Of a stretch of 64,000 bases of DNA, positions 1 through 12,847 are shown one piece after another. The stretch is taken from positions 377,681 to 441,680 of the forward strand of contig NW_019091493.1 in NCBI RefSeq assembly GCF_001949145.1, in the 5' to 3' direction. The notes under the pieces are model-generated. The model was not told where the DNA came from. It saw nothing but the letters and a program-made list of their open reading frames with translations, and did not search any database. The translations under genes were made by a program, and so were the position numbers. Every line of letters starts with the position of its first letter. Position 1 is the first letter of the stretch. Source of the stretch: Acanthaster planci. Lineage: Eukaryota > Echinodermata > Asteroidea > Valvatida > Acanthasteridae.

Positions 1-2597
1 TGATGAGTTTTGTTTGGCAGCGCGTAGACATCGTGTAATTTAAATGGCCAGCCAAGAATAAATAACAACTGCATATTGTCTTTGGAGTTAAAGCAATGTT
101 TCCAGGAGTTGGACTCCAGAGTTTGAATTCAGTTTTTGTCTTTCTCCTAGGCAGTCTTTCACTGTCTTTTTCTTTTTCCTGCCTGTGTATTTATTCTAAG
201 ATTTAATGTCATTTGTGGTGTAATTTGTTTTTTTTTAAATGTGTGCCTGAGTAAACTTTTATTATTATTACCACTTGAACATTAGAAGACTGTGAAAAAA
301 GAAGTATATTCCGATGATTTTGATTGGCTAACTGCGCAGGGCTTGCAGTGGCAAGCATAGCTTCACAGAACCTCTACTTAGCAATTTAAAACAAACAAAA
401 ACAAGCAAGGGAGATGCCATTGTTGCAGTGGCGCACACGTAATGCACTTCTTTTTTTTACAGTGGGTGAAAACTTGGAATTGTGAAACATTGTGATTTAC
501 ATGTGAACATGGGGGATTTCTCTGACCTCAACTACATCTTTATCTTTGGTGTCAGGTTTGAACGAGCCACGCTCCCAGTATACCTTCCGAATTAAAGGAA
601 CATTAAACCATACGGCAGTGTAGGTACATGACATGTAGGAATCATGTAGGAAGTTTCACACATTCCAAATAAACATCAGAGGCAAATAAGTGATTCTGAG
701 GTCATAGCTGAATTAAGCTAAAGGATCTGTATGAAACAGGCCTGGCTTGAGACAGGACCACGATCTGTGCTCTGCTGTGCAAGCTTTTCAGGGTTCTCAA
801 ACTGGTGAAGGCATCCTATCTCCACACATGTACATGCACCTGCAGGCAGGAGAATTCATTGCATTCCATTTGTTGAAAATGAGAAAATATAGTCTGTAGC
901 AAAATGCCTACATGTATATTTTCAGCCAGACATTTTAGGTTGACTTAAATGGATCAATCCACCTTGCATATTATCTACATAAACATTACTTGTACATGGA
1001 CATGTATTCAGTTTAGCCTTCTGCACTGCAGATAGCCTAAGTCGGGTCTTGAACTCAACTAAAAATGCAGGTCTCACCAGCAAGCACAGAAAAGCAACCA
1101 GAAGAGAAAGAAGTAGAAACCCTCCAAAATAACAAAATCAAGAAGAGAGGAGAATTTTGTTTTGCCAACTTTTAGGCATACATTCATACCCGGTAATCCT
1201 CTCCAAGTTGACTAAAAAGTGTCATGGGCTTGAGGCCAAATATTTCACTGTGGAAATGCTTCCTGTCCTGATTTTTCCCCCTTCCCCCACTTGTTCTGGT
1301 ACCCTGTCACCTCAAGGGAACCCTTGACATGAATGGCCTTGGGAAAAACTGCCATTCTCAATTAGGTATACCTCTGGCTGCCCAGTGTTTAGCAACAAAC
1401 TCAAATATTATTCTTGGTCTACCAAAATTGCTCTGGGAATGTGACTATGAATAGTAATGTTTACTTTGAATCGTTGGTTTTTCAGTCTCCCCCCCCAAAA
1501 AAAGGTTTTGCTTTTTTTCAGGGCAAGCCAAATTCAGGAAAGACTGTCTCTGAGAATTACTTCAAATTTCTTCTGATGCTGTAAATGCCAATTAAGCATT
1601 GTACCCATTTGGAGTTGGATGGAGTTACTTTTGTTGTTAATGTATTTTGAGATTTTTGTGCATCTCAACAGCTTTGATAGACATGTACATAATTATACAG
1701 TGCATTGCTATTGGAGGCTGAGACTGAGTGGGAATGGAACATTTTGTAGAAAGAATTTGTTTTCACAAGTCTGAATTTCGCTAGGTGTGAAAGTATTTTT
1801 CTGCTTGTGTGAAAAGACACTAAAATATTTCCTTCTTGTGTGAAAAGGTGTAAAAATGGTTCCCCACCTTTTAAAAAAGGTATGAAATCGTTTTCTTCAT
1901 CCTCGGCATGTTTAACATTTACTATGACCAAAATACTGTCGCAGTAAAATTAGATACAGCACATGTATGTTGCATTGAATACATTTTAAATATTTTAAAA
2001 TAAAAAAGTAATATAAATGATATAAGCATATTTTTGGATAAAAAAATAAGAGCTATTGGCATGTAATTTGCATGCGTGAAAACACTTTGCAACTTTCTAC
2101 CCCTTTTATGAGGAAAGAAAAATACTGAAGAAAGTAGAAGGAAATATGTCCCTTCTCCTTCAGCTCTCAAATCTAATTTTCAAAGTAAAACCAAATATTG
2201 AAAGTTGCTGATGCAGTGTTTGCATTTCGTGTTGTCCTGATCCGGACCAGATAAGATTTTCCCTCAAAGAATTGGTGCTCCATGGTGGTTCTCGGCTAAT
2301 TTCCCTGGGGAGATCTCCAGATATTTCTTTAGGTGACACTTTTTGCCAGCTTTTTTTCTTTCTTTCTTACAGACCCACTTCGTTAGGAAATTAAATTTGG
2401 TTTGAGAAAATTTGAAATGTAAAAGTGGAGAGCATATGAATAAATTATTCATGTTCTTGTTCCAGGGGTTACTTGATGTCACATCGAAAAAAAAAAAGAT
2501 CAAGTGATGGAATGTAAAGACAGGGAAATGTGGATTGATTTTGAATCTCAATCTTCCAGCTGGACATGTTGCCCATATGTTTGATCTCATGCTTAGC
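1..2597. other. No gene or repeat recognised
   Basis: AT-rich DNA with short homopolymer runs. A 19-codon open stretch after a good pyrimidine tract at 1522 has no supporting donor context and is not called. Confidence 0.4.
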
Positions 2598-2996
2598 TGT
2601 TGCAGAATAAACCATTTGTGAGTTAAATTTGAATCAAATCATGGAGTATAAACTGAAACGGCTGATTGCACAGAAACATAATTTGAATTCCCCAGACTAA
2701 AGGCACAGGTTGCCATACCTTGTGATTCCGGGTAAGCTTTTGCATAGTGACCACCATCTCTGGAATGGACTGGTTCCTTTGTGCCCTTATTATCCATTGA
2801 AAACTGTGTATTGATGCAAGGCATCTCTTATGTATTAAACTAAGCAAAAGCTTGTACCAAATCATGAGGTATAGCAACAGTGTCTTTAGTATGGAGAAAT
2901 CAAATTGTCATGTTCACGTGAATTTAAAGAACTCAGTGTACCAGATTTTATTCCAATTTAACTCACAAAAGGTCTAGTGTAACTTCAGCAACTGTT
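2598..2996. mobile_element. Inverted-repeat element (MITE-like), degenerate
   Basis: The left end at 2611-2640 carries TTTGTGAGTTAAATTTGAAT, and the right end near 2950-2970 is its reverse complement with one mismatch. Weaker pairing extends the ends outwards to about 2598 and 2996. No transposase ORF lies between them, so it would be a non-autonomous element of roughly 400 bp. Family unknown. Confidence 0.4.
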
Positions 2997-3607
2997 GATC
3001 TCGGCGCTTGTGTTCACAGTCAAGCAGAGGTTTGATTTCACCTACATGTGCGTGCCTGTCCTCTACAAGCCGCCTCTTGAATTACATGCACAGTGTATCC
3101 CTTGCTATACAATCTGATTTGGCTTGTGTGGAAGTGTACACTCCGCTAATGATGAGGAATTGCCTTGTCTACCCAAGAACTAGGCTGAGAGATTGGTGGC
3201 AAATGTGTACAGTTTGCACTTGCACACTACAGTGTTTACTTAACACACGGAAGCAGTGACATAGTTTTTTTCCCGCGGAGGCAAGAATACGCGTATTTAT
3301 GTTGGAAGCTTTCACTGCTTGTAGTAATTCCAGTTATTAAAAGAGAACGATGTTTCTTTAGCATGCAGATCACATTTGAAAATGGAAACCGTCGTTATGT
3401 ATCTGTCGGGTGCGATCGGTTGATAGGCATGGCTGCTCAATCTTTGCTTGATCGGTCGATCTTATTGCACAATTTGTTGGTGATTCTGTTGTCAGCCAAT
3501 CGCCTTTTCTTTCAAATTCATGGTTGCGAAAGATTATTTCAAAAAGGGTAAGTTTATACAGGATCAACCAATTGCGGCTGAGTGACCAGGCTTTCGTGCA
3601 ACTGTTC

Positions 3608-3638
3608 AGATTGGCTGATCCCGCCCAATATTTATAAA
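3608..3638 (+). promoter_or_regulatory. Core-promoter-like motif cluster
   Basis: Within 31 bases the plus strand carries an inverted CCAAT (ATTGG), a GC box (CCCGCCC) and a TATA-like TATTTATAAA, in the usual order and spacing. No convincing exon follows, so this may be coincidence. Confidence 0.18.
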
Positions 3639-3924
3639 CAGGTACATGTACTTGTGTCAATGTGTCCAGACAGTCTTGGTGTGTATCACCAACTAAAATT
3701 AAGCCCTTTGAAAGGATGCCGGTTTTTCTAATTAAGCTGTTTCCCCCAAATCCTTAATTTTGGCATCAATATACCTGCCATTTGTCATGTCGAGGCTTGG
3801 AGCTTTGAGCATAAGCAGTCACACCTCTTCAGCTCGAGGAACTAAATCACTCAGTCCTCCTCAAAAGAGGAACATTTATGATACCTGTTGTCTCTGGTGT
3901 AAGGCATGCAGAATGTAGGCATTC

Positions 3925-3976
3925 TGGTATGTACATGTATGTATGTGCGTACATGTACATGTACGTGTCCATGTGT
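3925..3976. repeat. TACATG-rich cluster
   Basis: A run of imperfect TACATG and TATG units, for example TACATGTACATGTACGTG. An AAAC microsatellite follows at about 4024-4045. Confidence 0.6.
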
Positions 3977-5072
3977 ATTGTAGACCCTGTTTGCCTGGGA
4001 ACTTAAAACCAACAAGTTGAAAAAAAAACAAACAAACAAACAAACCCCAAAACAAACCAACAAGAATTTGTGTAATTCCATTTCCCCTTTGTCCAGTTTG
4101 ATACATGTCGTTTACAGGGTATAGCTCTCCCCGAAGAAAAAAAATGAATTCATAGGTGTGATAGGGTTCTCTGAGTAATGGTACAGTTTGTTCCAACCAG
4201 CACCCTCTCCCGTTTCCCCTAGAGACGTCTCGGATTTGAATTTTTCAATTTCTCCCACTTCAGGCCATGTGCAACACTTACATTTCCTGTCAAACTGTTC
4301 AGTTGTTTCTCCGGGGCTTGGAGCATCATAATTTACATGTCTTGGGGCTTCGCTGCCTTTCCAGACCAAGAAATTGTAGTTTGCGGCTCTTCTGAATTGC
4401 AAATACGTTTCCTCATTTCAGGCAACACTTGTCCTTATCTGTGGATTTAGAATTTGAAGCTTGCTGCTTCATCTGAAAGGCACACACTTCTGAAGCAAAA
4501 TCCCTGAGGGAGGTACATGTGCGTGCAGATTTTGTGTGGAATTCAATCAGCCAAATACAACAGAAGTGGTCATACCACTGGACAATCTCTTTTTTTAAAA
4601 ATTTATTGTTTAAAACCAACTCAAAGAGTTTCGAAGCATATTTGATTTAGACTTCTGATTTACTTCTGACCTGGAAATAGCTCATTAATTGAGTCAGTTT
4701 TCTTGGGAAACACATTCATGCATCAAGCTATTTACTGTGTTGACAGTCACGTACATGTTGCATTCACTGCTATGCAGAACTGGAACATGTAGGTCATCAG
4801 AGCATATCCCCCTCTTTCCCGTAGCCTCTACGTCTGGCCTTTCGGGGACCACATCAGTCATTAAAATGCTGTTGAGCTGATCACACCATGCTGTTCAAGC
4901 ACCATTTGTCTCGGGCAGTGTCAACATGTTCTTTGACATCATTGTCTTTTTTTTTCTAATGACTGTCTCAACAAAATTGATCATCTGCTTGTTTTTATAA
5001 AGGAAGAAACTTGTCGATGACGCGCATAATGGTGCAAATACTGATTGAGGGCCCCAGAAACGGAGGGCCTAC

Positions 5073-5118
5073 ATGCACATATACATGTACATGTATATGT
5101 GTACATTACTACATGTAA
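5073..5118. repeat. TACATG-rich cluster
   Basis: Contains ATACATGTACATGTATATG and a further TACATGTA. The same type as the other hexamer clusters in the window. Confidence 0.6.
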
Positions 5119-5301
5119 CTGGTTGTGCGGGATCTGCTGCTTTCAATGCATGCTGTATTTTCTTTGTCAGTGTCGGTTGATCAGGATGGAGTTGGCAGAA
5201 GTGCTGAGGTCAAGCCCACCCCTGGAACTTGGCTTCAAGGAAAGGCTTGTCCCAGGCTGCCATTTTTTTTAAAATCAGATTGCGTTGTCGAGGTGTCAGC
5301 C

Positions 5302-5317
5302 GGTTGCCCCGGCAACC
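5302..5317. promoter_or_regulatory. Palindromic RFX X-box-like site
   Basis: The sequence GGTTGCCCCGGCAACC contains two perfect X-box half sites, GTTGCC and GGCAAC, with a two-base spacer, the symmetrical form bound by RFX factors. RFX sites are typical of ciliary and neuronal genes. No promoter is established nearby. Confidence 0.35.
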
Positions 5318-7089
5318 CGCTGATCAGGGTGCAACCCGCTTTCAAGACCTTCACGTTACTTTTCTGTCAGCGTAGACAGATTTCCCCCAAAGTGTCCTTG
5401 CATACGTGTCGCTAGACACTGCATGTTCATAGGAATCGATATTGGCCTTGTTAAAAAAACATTCATGCACATGCACATGTATGCATGGTAGACAGGCATG
5501 GGATTCAGCATAGCACATGCACCTTGAAATTACAACACACACACATATGTAAATTTTAGAAAGTCATACAGATTCCTGTGCAGCTTTATATATTTAAGGG
5601 GCTTGGTTTTTGAATTTTTTTTCCTGGACTTCCAAGTTTACTTCACTGATAATGAAATTGACTTTACTTGGCTTGGGTTATATCTTTTGAATTAGCCTTG
5701 TTATGGCGCCCCCCCAAAGTTGGCTTTTGAACGGTGCAGTGGATAGCGACAATGAGTCAGGTTCAGAAGGATGTTTGCCGGACTTGATAGTCACTAATAT
5801 TTCCTGCCTAAAGGACCGCAATCTCTTACCCAGCATAAAAAAAAAGATATACGATGGTTGTTCCCAAACAAAAAATGGAAGCAAGGACAAAAAACAGCGC
5901 TGTCACACTTGTTCTGTGGCAAGCCTCTGCTTGCCTGCCTAGCCGGCCACGCACATTCCACCTGGCCCGGCCCTGTGGTTGGACTTCCTTGTTGGGGATG
6001 GGAGTGGATAATGCGTTTACTCTTGATTTGGTCTGGATCCGCGGATGGCAGCGGCAGTTGTGATGTCATGGCAAGCGTAAAGAACTGTGACGAGACGGTA
6101 GGCTTGTGTGTGCTAGCGCATGAATGCAGCGTCAAACATGCATTGATTGAATTGGCCAAGTCATTTGATTCACTTCTTGTCACTGTAAATGACTACAATA
6201 TACCATCCAGGTTTTTTGAATTTATGAAGCTAAGATTTTCTAACTTAGGAGTGGAATGTGGATCAGGAAAACTTGTCAGAAGTAGGAACGTTAGTTGGCA
6301 AGTAATGAGTTTTCCCGAGGCCTTCAATATGGGTAGTTTGGAGTTCAGGTTTTGAAGACATGTACAATGTAGTTCTTGTGCAAGTACCTTAATACGGTTG
6401 ATGGTAAGACCAGCTGGAGCCTATGATGAGTATGTGTTGATTGCATTGTTAGTTTGTTAGAGGTTTTTCAGGGCCCTGATAATTCACTGTTGGTTTTGGA
6501 GCCTAGCGGACCAGATCAAAATTGAAATCTTTTTGTGCAGCAATTTATTTTAGTTCCCTTTACTGCACATCCTGTGAGCTCTTAATGGGAAGGGGGGATT
6601 TGAGCCAAGATAACATAAATGAAGATCATATAAGAAAAATTAATAAGGCCAGTTCTAGAACTGAGGGGTGAAAAGGTTTGTCCGGAAGGTAATTTCCGAA
6701 CCTGCAGTGGTGTTCTTATAATTATGTACAATATTGGTCCTGAAAATCAAAGTCACTGTATTCTTTAGAAAGTTGGTTGTAGAAAATCATTGTTTAATTG
6801 CTGAATGATATGCAGTTTGCAATGAATGTGCAACATATGTAACTTCTGATGGTGGTTTGATTGATCTCCTCTATATGTACATTAATGTGCATACATGCAT
6901 ATTCACTGTATATGTTAATGGCGACATTTGGTTGACGGAAGATGTTCTTTTGTGAGGTGACAGGTGCTGAACTCGGATTTCATTGCTAAGAGGTCATGTG
7001 GTCATGACCCGAGTCACATAATCACCTTGTGGTGTTGCTTCCTGTTGAAAAAACAACTTGCAAACATGACATACAGTTGGGGTTATTAC

Positions 7090-7290
7090 GTCAATTTATT
7101 TATCTATTTATATCTGATCATCCAGCAGCGCATTTAGCGCCAATTACAGGATGGTAATGAGTGATGAAGACTATGAAGAGATGTTCAATTTTAGAGGTGG
7201 GAGGAAAACCCGGGATAAATGTTTGGGGGAAACCAGCGGACTCAGGTCGGACCGAGCCGGGATTTTAACCCACACCTGACTCCCCTCGTC
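7090..7290 (-). mobile_element. tRNA-derived SINE copy 1, internally deleted
   Basis: Read on the minus strand, a degenerate box B lies at 7260-7270 (plus GGATTTTAACC), followed by a block whose plus strand reads TTAGAGGTGGGAGGAAAAC, shared with the copy at 10.3 kb. Both copies share CCTGACTCCCC at the head, but this one lacks most of the box A to box B interval. The 3' end is an A-rich tail, ATTTATTTATCTATTTA on the plus strand. Confidence 0.5.
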
Positions 7291-8668
7291 TTCTGTTAGT
7301 TTCCTTTATCATAGTTCTCTGACAGAATACATGTAGGAGAAGTTATCATGGTTCCAAGTGATCAAAACAGAGAATACTAACACAAGTTTCGCCACTTGAC
7401 TTATGGACGTACATAGCAGTAGTTCTGCCAGAAATACGTTATCACCGTAGACTTGTTTCCCCACTGTGGTTCAGCTACATTTTTCTGTCGTACCAAACCT
7501 GTTACTATTTTAGGGGCAGCCGTTGCTTCTTTGTCTTTTTTGAAAGTGTTTTAGTTTTTGGATTATAGAATTTTTTTGTGGGATTTGGTATGGGATGTGG
7601 TTGATGATTAAGGGCTTTTCTGTATCTCCAAAAAAAAAGCTGTTTTATAATGAATCTGTTGGTGAATAAATGAATCAGTTGTAACAAAAAAGGTGTGTTC
7701 TTCAAACATCCATTTACTGAAAAACATGGAGAGTAGCGCATGACCGGAAGTTTCGTATGATAATAGTAAATTGTAACAGGCTTTTTACGTGGCACTTTTA
7801 GGTAAGATCAAAGCAGTTTCTATTTTTATTACCCCTGCTTATTGGGCCCATGAAACAGTTCGTTTTCAATGAATTTTTAACCTAACTGTCTGTTTGTTTT
7901 TCAACTGTCGTTTGCCTTAATGTGTAGGCAAGTGTACCCCAGAGCAGTGGTTTGCTTGTACAGCGTATGCAGGCCCATCTGGGCCAAACACATTACTCAA
8001 ACTTAGAAGCTGCTTAAACTGTTGAGGAAACCGTTGTTTAGCATCGGTGTAAGCTTTCGTCGTTAGACGCAGATGGAATATCAACATATATGTGCTGGAG
8101 ACGAAAGCCCCTAACTGGGGCCTACTTCTGCAATCTATACTCTCCCTTGTCTCTCCTCCCCCCACGGTCAGCGTATGTGTCGCCACTTGGCATATTTACA
8201 GACTGCTCCATGTTTGACGGCTGGTCGTGCGCACAGTTTCCGCTTTTTACCCACTCCATGAATCCGTCACTGTAATACCCAGGATTTTGTTATTTTGAAC
8301 AGATTTTTATTTTACTCAGCATTTTTTTTTTTTTTTTTGGTCGGGAGGAAATGTGATTTGGCTGAGGTTTGCTCGTTTTGATGTTTGTTCGACTGACAGC
8401 GGTCAGTAACAGATGCTGTTGATTTTGTTTCATCTTGCTAATATTTGAATTTGCCTCGTATTGTCAAAAAATCAAGAAAAAGAAAAATCAACAATCAGAA
8501 ATATTTCTTATACAGGCATGTAACTTTCCCTTGGATCAGCCGATTTCCTCGTTCTCACTTCACACTCTTGCCATTAAAATTCAGAAACATTGTACAATGT
8601 CTTGTAAAGATAGGAATTTCCTCATTTGATGTTAAAGTCTACATTGCATGCCAGCTTATAGTCTACTT

Positions 8669-8910
8669 GTCATTATCTAAATCGGGGTCCAATTTTTTTT
8701 CGTGTCCTTGTCGCATCTGACATATGGTTTTGTAGGTTCAGAACATAGTCTCTAATTTCTGAGAGTGATGAAGTAATGCAAATTACTGCCAAACAAATAG
8801 AAATAGTTTGAAATCAATTTCATTGATATTTCCGTGTCAAATTTCACAGGTCAGGTGAAACAGGGACCCCAAAATGTCACACTTTTGGACCCCAAATTTA
8901 CAGCATAACC
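8669..8910 (+). mobile_element. MITE copy, degenerate (pair with 16111-16342)
   Basis: This aligns along its whole length with 16111-16342, sharing for example CAAAATGTCACACTTTTGGA near the right end and TTTGAAATCAATT in the middle. Its own ends are eroded (TAAATCGGGGTCC on the left, GGACCCCAAATTTA on the right), so it looks older than the other copy. Both copies are in the same orientation. Confidence 0.55.
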
Positions 8911-9573
8911 CACATACATATTCAACGTTTTTCTCTTCTACGTTTGAAGTAGTCCGATGGCTGATGACCTTGTGACGTGTTGTTTATCAAAGATCAATTC
9001 TAAAGGGTATAAGAGGAGGTTTTAATCATTTCAAGAATGCTGATGATCCTCCAGCTACTACAGTGCCTTTCCAGAAAAGTTTATAAACTCAGTACCTTCT
9101 GTTGATCGGATCGGTGAGCAAAGTCATTTTATTTGTGACGCATACCTTTCCAGTCAGTGGGTTGCAGTAGGGTTTTACTGGGATCATCGGCATTATGATG
9201 CTGCCGTGCATATGGCATACTTCAACAACTGCATGAAGTTGGTATCAAGGCTTGAATTAAAACTAACCATGTGTTCCTCAGAGAGTCAGACAGAACTGTC
9301 ACAAGCAGCATGAAATAAATTCAAATGCTTCATGTGGACGAGACTCTTTGGTATATTTTCTGAGTTTAGGAGTTACATGCAGTACACAAGCATAGCATTT
9401 TCATTGGTTCCTTTTGTCCCAGTTCAGAGGAAAAGAAAGAACCCCATTAGTCCATTAATTTATCAGCAGTCTTTTTGATTGGCCTATGAAAATCTAATTT
9501 CAGCATATCAATTTTATACAACATGAAATTTGATTGGTTTATTTTTTGTACATATAATTTTTTTCTGTTACAG

Positions 9574-9720
9574 ATGGTGTGCCCGAGGCACTTCGTACAG
9601 ATAACCGTTGTTTCGCCGGTTCCCCGATCAACACATTCTCATCCAATAGTGCATGTGCACTCCCTTTTTTTGAGAGTACCGGTACTTGTACACCAAAACC
9701 ATTGACTATTAAAAACTATT
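9574..9720 (+). pseudogene. Possible retrotransposon integrase remnant
   Basis: One frame reads GVPEALRTDNRCFAGSP and stays open to a stop at about 9720. The GVPxxLRTDN part resembles the second catalytic aspartate region of retrotransposon integrase cores, with the usual Gly after DN replaced by Arg. No neighbouring integrase, protease or reverse transcriptase motif is seen and no LTR. A strong acceptor-like tract ending TTCTGTTACAG precedes it, so an unrelated exon is another reading. Confidence 0.22.
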
Positions 9721-10291
9721 AGCCAGCCCTCTCTTAGCTGTTTGCAGTCATAACAGTGACCGAGCACCAGTCCTAATTTCAGACCAATTTGCATCTTTCA
9801 ATATCTGGCTGTGTGTACTCTCACATTAGCTGCATGGCTTTGTACAGTCTCTCGCTCAGTTTGCTTTAGTGTGGGTCCTGTTAGCTTTGTCTATTTTCTA
9901 AATGGGAATATCTCAGCTTGTTCTTGTGGAGCTTGATAACGGGGATTTGTTTATCTTTAATTTTTTTTGGCACCTTTTATTAATAGCTAAGGACGATTGC
10001 ACTTTCTGCGGCCATTTACCTGTCTTTTTGTTTTGAGATGTTTTCAGAAGTTAGTGGATTTTTTATGAGTTTCATTATTACCTTTAATGTCATAGATAAG
10101 TTTGTGCGATTAAAAAAAAATCCCCTCAAGTTTTGGGTATGTTTCAATTTAGAAAATGATGGTAAGATTTGTTTTGTGTGTGATTAATTTTCTGGTTTTT
10201 GTAGTGAGGATTTAACACATTGTTATCCATCTGGTACATGTATCTACACATATTGTGGTACTGCATCATTTTGTGTTCATCCAACATTGTA

Positions 10292-10530
10292 TGTAGTGCC
10301 ATTTACAGAATGAAGTGACAGTTAAGAAGACAATGAAGAAATGTTCAGTTTAAGGGGTGGGAGGAAAACGCCGGATAAATATCCCAGGGAAACCCTACTG
10401 AATCAGACAAGGACTGAAAAGCCCACTCCACATGCTGACCCAGGTGGGATTGAAACCCCGGGTCGCCGAGATGGAAAGCTAGGAAAAAGCTGCCACACCA
10501 ACCTGACTCCCCCATTTGACCCTGCCAATG
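10292..10530 (-). mobile_element. tRNA-derived SINE copy 2
   Basis: On the minus strand it has a tRNA-like head with box A at about 10490-10508 and box B at 10447-10457 (GGTTTCAATCC). The conserved body block is at about 10351-10370 (plus GGGGTGGGAGGAAAAC). It aligns with copy 1 through the body and head. The left border, the 3' tail in the element's own sense, is approximate. Confidence 0.55.
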
Positions 10531-12720
10531 TCTAGTTTGGTTCATTTTATTGTCTTAAATTTTCAGTCAAATACTGGAGTCTGAGTACTAAGTGTCAAAG
10601 TGATGCATTCTTTGTGCAACACAAATAGACTTTTAATCACTTGAGTCAGAACTACACTGTACGCTCATGTTGATACATGACCCGTAGGTTTATACATGTA
10701 CCATAGGTTAGCATTGCTACTACATGTACGTCTTACAAAACGCTTCGGTGTTTACGTGTAGTCATTTTCTTGTTGGAGAGTATGCTCAAAGGTACATGTG
10801 CATTTATGTGGCAACCTGCCGAGTTGAATGTTGTGCAGTTCTATTTCGGGTCTGTCAGAAATTTGTGAAAAATCAGCAAGTTGACTACATGTAGATAGGA
10901 TTATGACCAAGAGCACACTGGGGAATTTCCAATAGCCAGGATAAGCTTTGGTGGCCTCTGGGGATCACGGCAGGTACACGTTCAATTTGCGGCAATCTGA
11001 CAGGAAAAATCCCCCCCCCGTCTCTCACCGGGGGGGAAAAAAAAAATGAGAAAGCAGATAAGCCGTGAGATTCTACCCTCCGCCTGTTGAAAAAATGCAT
11101 TAAGACGGCAGTGAAAATATTGTCTAGGCTTCCAAATCCCTGGATGCTGTGTTTATTGACTAAATTGCACGCCCGATCAGATCTTGGCTGTACGGCGCTG
11201 GCGCAGCGTCAAAGCAAGTAAGCTCACCTTGGTCTCGGGAATGCTGCGAGTGCCTGAGCTTCAATTTACACTGTCGAGTTGTGGGGTGGGAGCACCATAT
11301 GTTGGAAGGGTAAAAATCAATACAGAGGTTGTTAATTCTCCCGGCCAGGCATGCTGTAGCTTAGTGCTCTGGCTTGCTCTGTGTGCTTGCTTTCCCCCCC
11401 CTCCACCACGTCTTTCATTTTTTACCTGTCTGCTTAATTTCGGTGCTCGTTGTTTGCCACCTTGCAAGGAGAGGGGAGGGGCAAGGTTGGGGTGGAAAGG
11501 TAATTTTACTGAGGGATTTCTGATCACGTTCCTTGATGAATGTGTCGCTGGTTGGTGCTGTGCCAGCTGAATGAACATGCGATCGCCAAACTGTCCGCCC
11601 CGATCAAACATCAATCAATCGCACTGGGACTTTCTTTGGAGACGAGATTTGAAGCAGGAGGTGCCGTATTCTGCAATCAAAGATGCAATTCCGTTGCTGT
11701 GAAATTGCCCTGAGGTCCGGTTTTTTTTTCCATCAAGCAAAGAGATTTTGCAATCAAGAATCAAGCCAAAAGAATATGGCGCGAGATCTAAGGGAAGGAA
11801 CAGAAGGAAAAAAAAAAACTTGTTTAGAAAAGGCTTTAGTTGCCTGTTGGGGTTTTGACGCTTTTTCCTGATTGGCTCATGTTTGATGTAGCATTTTACC
11901 TAGGAGCTTTAGCACACCAAGTGTCAGTAATGTCTGGAACTCAGCAGGCATGCCTGAAGCAAGACATGTTGCAGAGTCAGGGCGTCACAGCGTCAATGTA
12001 TGTGATGCACGTGATATTCACACCGTTCCTGTCACGTTGCTGTTCGAGGTTGCTTTCACCTCAGGTTTCTCATTCGTCTTGAATCACATACACTACGCAA
12101 AATGGGCAGGTGGCGTTCTTGTTTCTACGATAGCACTGATGAATACTTTCATTCACTTTTCCTTGTACATATACAATCCTTGCAGGATTTAAACTCGGAT
12201 CATAGTGAGCTACACATAGGGCCTTGGTTTGTGATGAAATATCATTTCAAATCTAGATATATGAGTACACAGCACCAAGGATGTGTTAGTTGACTTTTAC
12301 TGTGAATGCATGCACATTGCATGTCTACATCACAGCCAATGTAAATGAATGTCATGTACTGGAATGTGTTGCAACCGCTGTGCATGTATAAACCTGTACC
12401 TTCAAATGGACCATGGCTCACATCTGAAACTGTCCTTTTGTATGTACTCTGTTTTAGGACCTTTTGGCCTTTTTATTGGTCGAACTGTCTGCACTTGGTG
12501 GCACCTGCTTAATTGTCGCCTCTTGGTTGTGTCTTTTTCAAGTGGATAAATTCTTGAGTTGACTGTAAACGTATTATCCCCTTGTAAGAAAACATCCCAC
12601 CCCTCTCTCCATGTACTGGTATACAGCATGTCCCCAAACTCCTGGATGGAGAGTCTTGCTGTACCACGCATACATGTATATGTGTATGCTGTAAGTTATA
12701 TTGCTGGTCCTTTATGTTTG
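10531..12720. other. No gene recognised, mixed composition
   Basis: A GC-richer pocket at about 10960-11560 has C and G runs (CCCCCCCCGTCTCTC, GGGGGGGAAAA) and overlapping short open frames on both strands, none with a recognisable motif. Confidence 0.35.
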
Positions 12721-12847
12721 CCCCCAATGGGGGCTGGATGATGATTCCCCCATCGGGGGCTTGATGATGATTCCCCCATCGGGGGCTTGATGATGATTCC
12801 CCCATCGGGGGCTTGATGATGTTTCCCCCATTGGGGGATTGATGATG
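12721..12847. repeat. 26-bp minisatellite with palindromic core
   Basis: Five units starting at 12721, 12747, 12773, 12799 and 12825, the last slightly short. Each holds a self-complementary core such as CCCCCATCGGGGG followed by CTTGATGATGATT. The three central units are identical; the outer ones carry ATT or AAT in the core. Confidence 0.85.

Larger units (their letters stand above)
2997..7089. other. No gene recognised
   Basis: It holds the promoter-like cluster, the X-box-like site and hexamer clusters listed separately. The open frame at 5858-6355 has no domain and ordinary composition, so it is not called. Confidence 0.4.

Noticed and set aside
6068-6097. ATG followed by ten codons and a GTAGGC donor, as a first exon
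   Set aside because: Too short and common by chance; no promoter or RNA evidence.
5858-6355. 165-codon open frame
   Set aside because: No domain, ordinary composition and no splice or promoter context; a likely chance frame.
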